57,101 nucleotides of DNA from Deltaproteobacteria bacterium (GTDB lineage: Bacteria > Desulfobacterota > Syntrophia > Syntrophales > Smithellaceae). Below are positions 48,807 to 56,822 of this stretch, one piece after another. Numbering within the stretch: the stretch's first letter is position 1; the number at the start of each line of letters is the position of its first letter. The position numbers and the translations under genes were made by a program. The notes beneath the pieces were generated by a model. It had not been told where the DNA came from and searched no databases. It saw nothing but the letters and a program-made list of their open reading frames with translations. Location of the stretch: assembly GCA_025361065.1 (NCBI GenBank), contig JANYAY010000073.1, positions 1 to 57,101 on the forward strand. Reading direction: 5' to 3'.

Positions 48807-50300
48807 ATGCCTGATTATGACGTTGTTGTAATAGGCGCCGGCAACGGTGGGCTTACGGCCGCCGCCGGGCTCGCTAAAAATGGACATAAAACCCTGCTGC
48901 TGGAAAAACACAATGTTCCGGGCGGATGCGCCACAAGCTTTATTCGGGGCAGATTTGAATTTGAGGTTGCCCTGCACCAGTTAAGCGGCATGGGATTCCC
49001 CGAATTTCCGGGGCCTTTGCGGGGAGTACTCAATGAACTGGGCGTAGTCGACAAGATCGAGTTCGTCCAGCAGAAAAACCTTTACCGTATTGTCGTTCCC
49101 GGGGTAATGGACATCAATCTAAAGGCCGAAAGGGCGGCGGCACAAGAGACGCTGATGGAAAAATTTCCGGCCGAGAAAGAAGGGATCAAAAAGTTCTTTG
49201 ACCTTCTCTATGCCTTCTGCACAGAAGCGGTCGGTGTAATGTTTATGAAAGACCCGGAGGCAAACGCTGAAAAATATCCCCTTTTTTTCCAACTGGCCCT
49301 GAAAGACACCCAAGGCATTCTTGACGAATACCTTAAGAACCAAAGTTTGCAGAACGCTGTATCCATCTACTGGAGTTATGCCGGTCTGCCGCCGAGCAAG
49401 CTTTGTTTCATGGAATTCGCCATGACACTCTGGGCGTATCTCGAATTCAAACCCTGGCATATAAAGGGAGGTTCGCAGGCAATGTCTAATGCTATTTGCG
49501 ACGCCTTCATCAATTCCGGCGGAGATGTGCGCTTCAATTGCGCAGCAAAGAAGATCAATGTCGCAAACGGCAAAATTCAATCCGTTATTACTGAAGACGG
49601 CGATGAAATATCCACAAAATTTGTGGTTTCCAACGCCGGTCCGATACCCACGTTAATTGATATGATCGGCGCAGAAAACTGCCCGGCGGATGAACTCAAA
49701 ACGCTCAATGCGAGGACGGTGGGTCTCTCGGCTTTCACTGTTTATATGGGTTTTGATTGTAATCCGGCTGATATGGGAATAGATAAAGCGACCAACTTCA
49801 TCTGCTCAACCACGGATGCTGATTCTGCCTACAAGAAGATGAATACGCTCGATGAGCCCGAGTATTCCCTCCTGACGTGCTATGATGTTGACGATCCGGA
49901 CTTTTCACCCCGGGGCGCATGTCAGGCCTCCCTCGTTACTCTGCAGTATATGCAGCCGTGGATGAGGATTCCGCAGGCCGAATATTACGACACAAAATGC
50001 CGCTTTGCCGAGAACTTGATAGACCTCGCCGCAAAAGTATTTCCGGACATCAGGAAACATATGGAGGAGGTTGAGCCCGCAACGCCGCTTACTCATATGC
50101 GCTATCTCGGACATCCGGGTGGTTCAATCTACGGATCGGAACACTTCACCAGAGAGACGAGCATGTTTGTCCAATCAAAGTCAACTATTCAGGGTTTGCA
50201 TTTCACCGGCGCCTGGAATGGCGCCGGCGGTTTTCAGCCCACTCTGCAGTCCGGTGCTTCTGCCGCCAGACAAATTTCACGACTTCTTAAAAAGCAGTAA
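48807..50300 (+). CDS. phytoene-desaturase/carotenoid-isomerase-like FAD oxidoreductase
   Basis: 497 residues. N-terminal FAD-binding VVVIGAGNGGLTAAAGLAKNGHKTLLLEKHNVPGGCATSF and HIKGGSQAMSNAICDAFINSGGDVRFNC (CrtI/CrtISO-type second motif). C-terminal TGAWNGAGGFQPTLQSGASAARQI is the FAD-closing motif. The family includes carotene isomerases, retinol saturases and phytoene desaturases. No other carotenoid genes are nearby, so the substrate is open. It forms an operon with a 2Fe-2S reductase 12 bases downstream, which implies an NADH-fed reductive reaction. Strong ribosome site and promoter. Confidence 0.83.
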   Translation: MPDYDVVVIGAGNGGLTAAAGLAKNGHKTLLLEKHNVPGGCATSFIRGRFEFEVALHQLSGMGFPEFPGPLRGVLNELGVVDKIEFVQQKNLYRIVVPGVMDINLKAERAAAQETLMEKFPAEKEGIKKFFDLLYAFCTEAVGVMFMKDPEANAEKYPLFFQLALKDTQGILDEYLKNQSLQNAVSIYWSYAGLPPSKLCFMEFAMTLWAYLEFKPWHIKGGSQAMSNAICDAFINSGGDVRFNCAAKKINVANGKIQSVITEDGDEISTKFVVSNAGPIPTLIDMIGAENCPADELKTLNARTVGLSAFTVYMGFDCNPADMGIDKATNFICSTTDADSAYKKMNTLDEPEYSLLTCYDVDDPDFSPRGACQASLVTLQYMQPWMRIPQAEYYDTKCRFAENLIDLAAKVFPDIRKHMEEVEPATPLTHMRYLGHPGGSIYGSEHFTRETSMFVQSKSTIQGLHFTGAWNGAGGFQPTLQSGASAARQISRLLKKQ

Positions 50301-50312
50301 GGGAGGGGAAAT

Positions 50313-51470
50313 ATGGCTAGAAAAGAAATCATCGGGAAGATATCCGGATATGACGAAATAATCAGAGAAAACGCAATTCTGGAAAAATACGGGTTTGACT
50401 ATCAGGCCAAAAGAGGAGAAGTTAAAAGCATCATTGATGCTCTGCACCCGCAGGGGCTTAACCTGACCGTAGCGGAAGTTGCTCAGGAGACTGCAACCGC
50501 AAAATCCATCAAGCTTGTTAGCGCAGACGGTTTTCTGCCGCCGTTTCAGGCGGGACAGTATATTAATCTCTTTGTGGAGACAGGCGGGGTCAGAACAAGC
50601 AGGCCCTACAGCATAGCATCAGCTCCCACGCAGACAGGTCATTATGAGATCACAATCCGCAGGGTGGAAGATGGATTTGTCTCTAATTACCTGCTCGACG
50701 ATTTGAAGACCGGTGATAAACTCAGCAGTACATCACCGTCCGGTAATTTCCATTATAATCCGCATTTTCACGGCGACAAACTGGCGTTCATTGCCGGTGG
50801 CAGCGGCATAACCCCTTTTATGAGCATGATAAGAGAACTGGCCGATAAAAACCTGGGCCGCCGGCTGCATCTGTTTTACGGGTGCAGGGTTGAGGATGAT
50901 GTAATCTACAGGGACGAACTGGACAGGATTGCCGCGGTCCACAGTAACTTCACCTGGGATTTGGTCATATCCGAACCGGCTCCTTCCTTCAGCGGAATCC
51001 GGGGATTTATCAGTGCCGGTCTGATAAAAGAGAGACTGGAAGGTCTGGACTGGACGTTCTATGTCTGCGGGCCGGAGGCTATGTATGATTTCTGTTTGCC
51101 GGAGCTTACGAAACTGGCGATACCGGCAAGAAAGATAAGGGTCGAAGTGATGGGCGTGCCGAAGAATATAGCAGCGCAACCCGGCTGGCCCCAAAACGTA
51201 AAAGCCGGTGCTGTTTCCAGGGTTGCGATAAAAGGAAAAAAGACGATCAGCGCGCCGGCCTCGGAGCCGCTCATGATATCACTGGAGAGGGAGGGCGTGG
51301 TAATTCCCGCCCTGTGCCGCTCCGGCGAATGCAGCCTTTGCCGGACCAAGCTGCTTTCAGGATCGGTCTATCAGCCGAACGGCGTAAAGCTGAGGAAGTC
51401 CGACCGGGCCTTTGGATATATCCATCCCTGCATGGCGTATCCGATAACCGACATTGAAATCCTGCTTTAA
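50313..51470 (+). CDS. NAD(P)H:FAD reductase with C-terminal [2Fe-2S] ferredoxin domain
   Basis: 385 residues. An unusual N-terminal ~50 residues (GYDEIIRENAILEKYGFDYQ), then a ferredoxin-reductase FAD domain (RPYSIASAPTQ), an NAD domain (LAFIAGGSGITPFMSMIRE, FYGCRVEDDVIYRDEL, FYVCGPEAMYDF), and a plant-type 2Fe-2S domain (PALCRSGECSLCRTKLLSG with a final Cys in YIHPCMAYP). The domain order FAD-NAD-2Fe2S is that of Hcr/VanB-like reductases. It is the likely electron donor of the adjacent oxidoreductase. GGGAGGGG ribosome site. Confidence 0.87.
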   Translation: MARKEIIGKISGYDEIIRENAILEKYGFDYQAKRGEVKSIIDALHPQGLNLTVAEVAQETATAKSIKLVSADGFLPPFQAGQYINLFVETGGVRTSRPYSIASAPTQTGHYEITIRRVEDGFVSNYLLDDLKTGDKLSSTSPSGNFHYNPHFHGDKLAFIAGGSGITPFMSMIRELADKNLGRRLHLFYGCRVEDDVIYRDELDRIAAVHSNFTWDLVISEPAPSFSGIRGFISAGLIKERLEGLDWTFYVCGPEAMYDFCLPELTKLAIPARKIRVEVMGVPKNIAAQPGWPQNVKAGAVSRVAIKGKKTISAPASEPLMISLEREGVVIPALCRSGECSLCRTKLLSGSVYQPNGVKLRKSDRAFGYIHPCMAYPITDIEILL

Positions 51471-51552
51471 ATAAAGACCAAAGCCGAAATGGGCTCTTCT
51501 TCATCTGGAGAGCGTTTGGGAATTGGGAGAATGGCTATCGCCTATTGCCATT

Positions 51553-51685
51553 GATGGTCTCGTAAAAAGTGGAAAAAGCCTCAGAATCGTCATTCCGGCG
51601 AAAGCCGGAATCCAGATATATCAAATACTTACAAAACGCTGGACACCGGTTTTCACCGGTGCGACGGACTTTTTACGAGTCCATC
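51553..51685. mobile_element. MITE-like element M4
   Basis: Ends GATGGTCTCGTAAAAAGT (51553-51570) and its inverted copy with one change (51668-51685). The interior is as M3 without the 37-base insertion and contains nested hairpins CATTCCGGC/GCCGGAATC and CACCGGT/ACCGGTG. CCATTG occurs just outside both ends (a possible short target duplication). Confidence 0.82.
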
Positions 51686-51964
51686 ACCATTGGTAAGTGA
51701 TAAACTTTAACCGCCTTGATTATGTTTGTTAAGAGGTGGCAACATCAACACGCCTTTCTGAATGTGAGGGTTCCGGATTTTTCAGTGACATACTTTCTTC
51801 CAACGGGTATTCATTATGAGGTGTTGCCATTATTCCTGGATTTTCACCCAATGGGCTTTTAGTCCTTATTACCGCAAAATACCAGGTAGAAAAAGTTCAT
51901 TTCTCTTTGATTTCTTAGCATTTTTTCTGTTTACATTTTTTAGGGAATAAATTAGTCTCGTACA
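51686..51964. other. intergenic stretch ahead of cassette cluster B
   Basis: TGGCAACA and its inverse TGTTGCCA lie 80 bases apart (about 51737 and 51822). A 33-codon minus-strand frame (51830-51729, MATPHNEYPLEESMSLKNPE ...) spans them, with AGGA close to its ATG; I do not recognise it. No integrase gene is present. Confidence 0.35.
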
Positions 51965-52005
51965 AAATTTCGGAAAAAGCCCATTGGGCATATTAATTGT
52001 TAAGT
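51965..52005 (+). promoter_or_regulatory. shared cassette start site B (attI-like)
   Basis: AAATTTCGGAAAA, 13 bases, TATTAATTGTTA, completing GTTAAGT (51999-52005; fits GTTRRRY). It has the same blocks at identical spacing as 19112-19152 on the minus strand. The 13-base middle differs (here GCCCATTGGGC, a palindrome). Confidence 0.5.
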
Positions 52006-52018
52006 GCCATGAGATTAT

Positions 52019-52753
52019 ATGACTGAACCCGTATTAAAATGCACGAATTGTGGGAGCGAACATGAACGAAGGTCGCTCATATGTCCTGAGTGTGGGAATC
52101 CTGGGATCACTAGCCTATATAAATATCTATCTTTTAATCAGCATTCGCTATCATTAATAATTAACAAGGAAGTATGGTTCCCTAAAGCCATTGATGTTAA
52201 CGATCCATTCGAATTCAAGTTTATGCTTTCAAGCATGGAATTGCATGGTATGGCTATCAATGAGGCTTCACTTCAAGACGCTCGAAAAGATGCTATGCAG
52301 TTGGGAGTGTTTTGCTTATCTGAAATCAACGACAATATTTTAATGTGGTCACATTATGCAAGTAATCACACTGGATTTTGTATTGAGTTCGAAAGAACGA
52401 AAGAAAATGATCTCAAACCTGAATCATGCGTTCCAGTTATATACCCCGCTGATGACTCTGTACCTGTAATAGATAATGAAAATCTTGAAACGAACAGCAC
52501 ATTTGCGAAAATAGCGACAACCAAATCAAAACTTTGGTCTTATGAGAAGGAATGGAGAATCATTTCAAGAGAGATCGGTGGCAGGACATATCCACTGCCA
52601 GGAGGTATAACTAGCGTAATCTTTGGTTGCAGGATGGACGAGCACAATAGAAATACAATTAGAAAAATCATAAAAACTGATATCAAATACTATGAAGCAA
52701 TAGAAGACGATAATCAGTATAAATTTAAAATTAAATCATTAAGCAGCACCTAA
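52019..52753 (+). CDS. cassette B1: zinc-ribbon plus DUF2971 protein
   Basis: 244 residues. Residues 6-28 form a zinc ribbon (CTNCGSEHERRSLICPECGN). The rest is DUF2971: LYKYLSFNQHSLSLIINKEVWFPKAIDVNDPFEFKF, VFCLSEINDNILMWSHYASNHTGFCIEF and WSYEKEWRII, the highly conserved family blocks. DUF2971 proteins are common single genes in cassettes and defence-type islands, but their activity is not established. No good ribosome site is seen before the ATG. The stop codon lies within the following attC core. Confidence 0.82.
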   Translation: MTEPVLKCTNCGSEHERRSLICPECGNPGITSLYKYLSFNQHSLSLIINKEVWFPKAIDVNDPFEFKFMLSSMELHGMAINEASLQDARKDAMQLGVFCLSEINDNILMWSHYASNHTGFCIEFERTKENDLKPESCVPVIYPADDSVPVIDNENLETNSTFAKIATTKSKLWSYEKEWRIISREIGGRTYPLPGGITSVIFGCRMDEHNRNTIRKIIKTDIKYYEAIEDDNQYKFKIKSLSST

Positions 52754-52869
52754 CAAAAGTTTACAGACCGACCGCCATCGCGCTTTTGCAGGCGTACAGC
52801 TGGTCATTCTTGGCAAAAAAGTCTTTAACACAAAGTTCGTGCAGGCGGCGGCTGAAACTCGCGTTATGT
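52748..52869 (+). repeat. attC site 1 of cluster B
   Basis: ACCTAAC (exact RYYYAAC) opens it, and GTTATGT (one mismatch to GTTRRRY) closes it. Inner arms GACCGACCGCC and GGCGGCGGCTGAAACTC resemble VCR/attC L boxes. At 122 bases it is a long attC. Confidence 0.75.
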
Positions 52870-52888
52870 GTAAGGAAGGAGACTTAAA

Positions 52889-53878
52889 TTGATAAAAAAA
52901 ATATTTTTGTTCGTTCTTATGCTTTTCATCTTACTAAATTATGGTAGCACTGCCGTTGCAAAAGAAAGAAATGCTACAAGCAAGAATAAGTCTAGGACAA
53001 CTAAAGAAAAAATAGATAATTCACCACTCATTCCCTTCGATATCAACACAGAAAAACTTCCATCTAATTTTACAGGTACCGATATTGTTAAACTTTATAC
53101 CACCATTCTAAAAAAAGCTCCCTTGAAAAAAGACGAGTTCGAGACTACTGCCGATTATGAAAAGAAATCTATGGTTGCTATTGCAGATGCAGATGACGTC
53201 TATGCATTGAAACTTGATCCGAATATGCCCCTTAGAAGTGGGCTAACGGTTCATACCTATAATGCAGACGCTCAGAATTTGCAGATTGACATAGAAACAA
53301 GACCGCTGAGTAAATATACCTTTAGTGATTATAGAGCATCGATGATCATCAAGCATTTTGCAGGCACTTCTCAATCCCATATAGGTTCCAACGCCTTTGG
53401 TGCAAAAGTATCGGTTACAAGCCTTACCGGAAAGCAATATGGCATTGTGTTAACAAACCAAAAAGATTTTGGAATAAGCCGCTACGATGACAGTCGTGTA
53501 GAGACAACACTTGTGAGTAATAGGACAATAAGCCTTATAATTGAAATACCACCAGATAAAGCAAAAATCTTGAAGAACAATATCGGAGTATTACTTTTAT
53601 GCAAACCACGGCTATATAAATTAAAAGAAGAAATAACGCCTTCAACTGAAAACGTTAGGGGGCCTGCTAAAATAAAACCACCAAAGCTGAGCAATGGTAA
53701 TGGTCTGATTTTTGAAGATGGTTATTATGCCGAGGCCACTTTTGACAGCCCTACAGAGATTTCTTATGATAGAAAATTCATAAACGTTGAGATTCTTTCT
53801 GTTTGGGCATACGAGATTAATACAGGAACGATACTTTTGAAAAAGCAAGTAAAGATAAATAAGGAGCAGGGCACATAA
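52889..53878 (+). CDS. cassette B2: unknown exported protein
   Basis: 329 residues. The TTG start is supported by AAGGAAGGAGA eight bases upstream. A signal peptide (IKKIFLFVLMLFILLNYGSTAVA-K) is followed by a Lys/Ser-rich linker, then a mixed alpha/beta region with no recognised motif (FTGTDIVKLYTTILKKAPLKKDEFETTADYEKK is the most distinctive part; 'KDEFETTADYE' is seen in several exported unknowns). No cysteines suggest an enzyme site. Cassette bounded by attC 1 and 2. Confidence 0.65.
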   Translation: MIKKIFLFVLMLFILLNYGSTAVAKERNATSKNKSRTTKEKIDNSPLIPFDINTEKLPSNFTGTDIVKLYTTILKKAPLKKDEFETTADYEKKSMVAIADADDVYALKLDPNMPLRSGLTVHTYNADAQNLQIDIETRPLSKYTFSDYRASMIIKHFAGTSQSHIGSNAFGAKVSVTSLTGKQYGIVLTNQKDFGISRYDDSRVETTLVSNRTISLIIEIPPDKAKILKNNIGVLLLCKPRLYKLKEEITPSTENVRGPAKIKPPKLSNGNGLIFEDGYYAEATFDSPTEISYDRKFINVEILSVWAYEINTGTILLKKQVKINKEQGT

Positions 53879-53922
53879 CCCGTCACTAAAGCCGTTCGCT
53901 GCGCTCCGGCTGATTTCTATGT
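53873..53922 (+). repeat. attC site 2 of cluster B
   Basis: GCACATAAC opens it (pairing with the GTTATGTG at 52863), then CCGTCACTAAAGCCG, TTCGCTGCGCTCCGGCTGA, and a decayed end TCTATGTGC in place of GTTATGTGC. AGCCG/CGGCT arms pair. Confidence 0.65.
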
Positions 53923-53957
53923 GCACTGCAAATAAATTGAGGGAGTGGTAAAGATAG

Positions 53958-54419
53958 ATGGGAGACGAAAACATTCGTGAAGTCCATCGGCAACTTCGGG
54001 TTTCGCAGGATAAATACACTTACTTTATTCTCGCCGTCGCAGGTGCTGCGGTGGCTCTCGCAATTAGGGAAACGCATGGCACCATGATCGTGTGGCCACA
54101 CGTATTGGTAGGGTTGGCGGTATTGTGTTGGGGCCTAAGTTTCTTTTACGGTTGTCGGCACCTTGAGTATGTTAACTCGTCCCTGTATGCCAATGTGGAT
54201 TTACTCAAAGTACAAAACGGGATACATCCCGAATACAACTCAAGCCCACAGATTGCTCTTGCTGCTGTTGAGGGTATTCGAGAAGCCGTCCAGAGCAATT
54301 CTGACAAAGCGAGCAGGCTGTCTCGCTGGCAGTTTAGGCTCTTGATTATCGGGGCATTGTTTTATATCGGGTGGCATATTTGGGGGATGGTATTGCTCAC
54401 TTTAGCACTGGCTAAGTGA
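53958..54419 (+). CDS. cassette B3: unknown membrane protein
   Basis: 153 residues. An amphipathic N-terminus (MGDENIREVHRQLRVSQDKY) leads into two close membrane segments (TYFILAVAGAAVALAI and VLVGLAVLCWGLSFFYG), then a helical soluble stretch (SSPQIALAAVEGIREAVQSNSDKASRL) and a final membrane helix (LLIIGALFYIGWHIWGMVLLTLAL). No family recognised. Small helical membrane cassettes sometimes act in phage defence as effectors, but nothing here shows that. Ribosome site AGGGAG. Confidence 0.65.
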   Translation: MGDENIREVHRQLRVSQDKYTYFILAVAGAAVALAIRETHGTMIVWPHVLVGLAVLCWGLSFFYGCRHLEYVNSSLYANVDLLKVQNGIHPEYNSSPQIALAAVEGIREAVQSNSDKASRLSRWQFRLLIIGALFYIGWHIWGMVLLTLALAK

Positions 54420-54425
54420 AAAAGC

Positions 54426-54473
54426 ACATAACAAATCGTTTGAGCCGACAAGCGGCTCAACTCGTCGTTGGGC
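54426..54473 (+). repeat. attC site 3 of cluster B
   Basis: ACATAAC opens (one mismatch), a perfect stem TTGAGCCG/CGGCTCAA sits in the middle, GTTGGGC closes (exact GTTRRRY). The clearest of the set. Confidence 0.8.
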
Positions 54474-54494
54474 TAAATAATAAGGAGAATGAAG

Positions 54495-54800
54495 ATGACA
54501 ATTCCTCATGATGATCTAATCAAAAAAGAATTAATATCTCTTCTTGCTTCCGCATCTGACGGAAGAATGGATGTACAGAAAATTTACGAAAAGCTTGCAA
54601 AATTACACCCCGAACTAACAGAGCAGGAAAAATATGATCGTTACAGAAACTCATTAAGTAAATGGGCAAATAGGGTACAATTTGCAAGACTTCATCTTGT
54701 TGATCAGGGCATGATTCATCGCGCTGGCGCTGGGCTCCGGGCGGCTAATGGCGTTTGGATTATAACAGAAAAAGGTCGTAAGTGTGCTGAAGGTAGGTAA
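54495..54800 (+). CDS. cassette B4: Mrr N-terminal-like winged-helix protein
   Basis: 101 residues from MTIPHDDLIKKELISLL. An ATG six bases earlier is too close to AAGGAG, which fits this one with seven bases. WANRVQFARLHLVDQGMIHRAGAGLRAANGVWIITEKGRK matches the end of the Mrr N-terminal domain ('NR-x-x-WA-x-x-x-L-x-x-AGLI ... G-x-W-x-IT-x-x-G'), which recognises modified DNA in Mrr-type restriction enzymes. The nuclease domain is absent. It could be a stand-alone DNA-binding protein or a regulator of a restriction system. Confidence 0.72.
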   Translation: MTIPHDDLIKKELISLLASASDGRMDVQKIYEKLAKLHPELTEQEKYDRYRNSLSKWANRVQFARLHLVDQGMIHRAGAGLRAANGVWIITEKGRKCAEGR

Positions 54801-54842
54801 GCTTTATAAAACTGTTCCTTTAAAGTACATATAAAAATGAAA

Positions 54843-54908
54843 GCCCAACCCGTCGCTCCAGCCGATCGCAGCCCGCTGGGCTGCTCCGGCTTAGCTTTTC
54901 GGTTATAT
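54843..54908 (+). repeat. attC site 4 of cluster B
   Basis: GCCCAAC opens (exact RYYYAAC, complementary to GTTGGGC of site 3). CAGCCGATCGCAGCCC and GGGCTGCTCCGGCT form the arms. GTTATAT closes (one mismatch). Confidence 0.78.
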
Positions 54909-54955
54909 AAAAATTAAATATACTTGTGAAATAATTTATCTGGAGATTAATTAGA

Positions 54956-55768
54956 ATGACAAAACAAATAGGAATTTTATGCTTCTCCCCAACAGGCACG
55001 ACAAAAAAAGTATGTACAGCCGTTGCCAGGGGAATGGGGGCAAATGATTTTCAAGGTTTTGATATAACGCTTCCTAAAATCAGAGCATCTATAATTAATA
55101 ACTCCAACAATGTTTTTGAGAATATAGATCATTTGATTGTCGGTGCACCTGTCTACTCGGGTAAGCTCCCGCTGCAAGTTTTGGAATGTCTAAGAGTCAT
55201 TGATGGAAAAGGGAAAGGAGCAAGTGCACTTGTCGTATATGGCAATAGAGATTATGGCATTGCTCTGCGTTGTATGGTGGAATTGCTTTCCGAACATGGT
55301 TTCAATGTTGGTGCTGCCGGTGCTTTTATCGGCCAACATTCATATTCGGATATCATACCTGTTGCAATAGGACGGCCAGACGAATTAGACATGGATAAGG
55401 CTCATCATCTGGGAATAAGAAGTATGAGTACGAATATATGTTTGAGTCCAGAGGATATTCCTGTTCAAATTGACATGGTTTCAAAATCCAACAAATATTC
55501 ATCTATTAAACCTTTCCACATTGACGCACTGTGCATTAAATGTGGAAAATGTGCAAAAAAGTGTCCGATTGGATTATTATCCTCTGATACAGGAAAGTAC
55601 CTGAATCGAGAGGCGAAAAAGCAGTGCATTGGCTGTATGGCATGTTCACGCATATGTATGCAACATGCCAAAGTTGCAAAGGTTAACCCGATCGTTAAAT
55701 TGGTTCTAAAACAAATTCTCGGAAAAGCTTCAAGAGAAAGAAAAGAACCGTTGGTTATTGTTGCTTGA
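54956..55768 (+). CDS. cassette B5: EFR1-type flavodoxin/ferredoxin protein
   Basis: 270 residues. Residues 1-160 are a flavodoxin-like domain (ILCFSPTGTTKKVCTAVARGM, an FMN phosphate loop; VGAPVYSGKLPLQVL). The C-terminal part has two 4Fe-4S motifs (CIKCGKCAKKCPIG and CIGCMACSRICMQHA). Such proteins shuttle electrons between a flavin and iron-sulfur centres. This is a metabolic rather than defence cassette, and a truncated relative starts in cluster A at 17579. GGAGA ribosome site. Confidence 0.87.
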   Translation: MTKQIGILCFSPTGTTKKVCTAVARGMGANDFQGFDITLPKIRASIINNSNNVFENIDHLIVGAPVYSGKLPLQVLECLRVIDGKGKGASALVVYGNRDYGIALRCMVELLSEHGFNVGAAGAFIGQHSYSDIIPVAIGRPDELDMDKAHHLGIRSMSTNICLSPEDIPVQIDMVSKSNKYSSIKPFHIDALCIKCGKCAKKCPIGLLSSDTGKYLNREAKKQCIGCMACSRICMQHAKVAKVNPIVKLVLKQILGKASRERKEPLVIVA

Positions 55769-55794
55769 TATCATGCTGGAGAAGCAACAATGTA

Positions 55795-55855
55795 ATTATA
55801 ATTTCAAGGGCAATACAGCCGATCGCTACGCTCCGGGTGATTTTTTCGTTTCTCT
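55795..55855 (+). repeat. degenerate attC at the end of cluster B
   Basis: CAGCCGATCGCTACGCTCCGG is shared with site 4, and TTTTTTCGTTTCTC replaces its TTTTCGGTTATAT end. The opening core has decayed to TTATAAT. It marks the right border of the array. Confidence 0.55.
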
Positions 55856-56026
55856 CTTTCAATTGCTAATCTTCAGTATTTCCAGTTTTATGTACCTATT
55901 GACTTTCAGGGAGGCGCCGCCGATAACCAAAATATGACATATATTTGACGCTGTCCGTCAAATTAAATATAGTTTACGACACTTAAGGAACAACTAATTG
56001 CAGAAATGGAGTGCCTGCGGGCGCGG

Positions 56027-56482
56027 CTACGCTGAAGCGGAAAGCGATTGCTCCTGAAGATACTCCATGTCATGATCCGGGATCGTCTCACCTGCATAAG
56101 CATCGTCAGGGGGGGTCCCAAGCAACAAACTTAGGCTTTGTGACATTTCGTAATCCTCATTAAAGCGAATAGCTGTTCCCTCATGCTCTGTTCTCACAAC
56201 GTGCCCTGTTACGGCAACGATCAGAGTGCCTTCAATATTTTCCGGAGTCTTTAGCTCTTCAAAATGAAATATAATTTCAATCCTTATAGGAGAATTTCCC
56301 GGCAAGGATTGTCCCTTTTTAATGAACATTCCTCCAGCTGCCATGTTTATTCCTTCATAATCGATAATTTCTGAAAGTCCGGCTGGGGGCATGGTCTCCA
56401 CGCTGACTGGTATATTGATATTGTAGCGTTGAAATTTTCTCCTGTCGCACATGAATCGCTTAAATTTTCTTCTTTCAATCAT
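56027..56482 (-). CDS. PilZ-domain protein (putative c-di-GMP receptor)
   Basis: 151 residues. ERRKFKRF and DRRKFQRYNINIPVSV give the R-x-x-x-R c-di-GMP-binding motif twice near the N-terminus. MAAGGMFIKKGQSLPGNSPIRIEIIF supplies the D/N-x-S-x-x-G-like second motif (here N-MAAGG). TGHVVRTEHEGTAIRFNE closes the barrel. It would bind c-di-GMP and steer motility or envelope processes. It overlaps the upstream small gene by eight bases. Confidence 0.82.
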   Translation of the reverse strand: MIERRKFKRFMCDRRKFQRYNINIPVSVETMPPAGLSEIIDYEGINMAAGGMFIKKGQSLPGNSPIRIEIIFHFEELKTPENIEGTLIVAVTGHVVRTEHEGTAIRFNEDYEMSQSLSLLLGTPPDDAYAGETIPDHDMEYLQEQSLSASA

Positions 56483-56711
56483 GGCTTAACCTGTAATCTG
56501 AATTAACTGAAGGAATCCAATGATTGAGCAGGTTCTGTACTGTTTGGGCCTTCCGTAATTCCCAATCAAGCAGATAGGTCATGAAAGAATATTGACTCTG
56601 CAGCAAGGTAATATTCAGCTGGTTAAACAATGACTTTGTCGATGTGCCTGTTGAATTGGAAGTTGTTTGTCGAGTGTAGGTATTTTCAGCCTCAGTGTCT
56701 TGCATTGACAT
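56475..56711 (-). CDS. small unknown protein upstream of PilZ gene
   Basis: 78 residues, Thr/Ser/Asn-rich N-terminus (MSMQDTEAENTYTRQTTSNSTGTST) and a hydrophobic-aromatic second half (LFNQLNITLLQSQYSFMTYLLDWELRKAQTVQNLLNHW). It has no signal peptide. CGAGGAGGAAAAATT before the ATG is a strong ribosome site, and the gene overlaps the PilZ gene, so it is a real translated partner. Family unknown. Confidence 0.65.
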   Translation of the reverse strand: MSMQDTEAENTYTRQTTSNSTGTSTKSLFNQLNITLLQSQYSFMTYLLDWELRKAQTVQNLLNHWIPSVNSDYRLSHD

Positions 56712-56822
56712 AATTTTTCCTCCTCGAAAAAAAGTTAAGCGGGTAATGAATTATTTCCCGCAGCCGCAAAACCTGAATTACCAGAAAAATTTTCCGGTAT
56801 TCATCAAAAACCGGGCAAAGTC

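Larger units (their letters stand above)
51965..55855 (+). mobile_element. integrase-less integron cassette cluster B (CALIN), five cassettes
   Basis: Five genes in one orientation are separated by attC-type sites at 52748-52869, 53873-53922, 54426-54473 and 54843-54908, with a decayed one at ~55795-55855. Cassette ends pair: GTTATGTG (52863) with CACATAAC (53871-53879); GTTGGGCT (54467) with AGCCCAAC (54842-54849). Sites share an AGCCG-T/A-TCGC ... GCTCCGGCT core. No integron integrase lies beside it. Confidence 0.75.
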
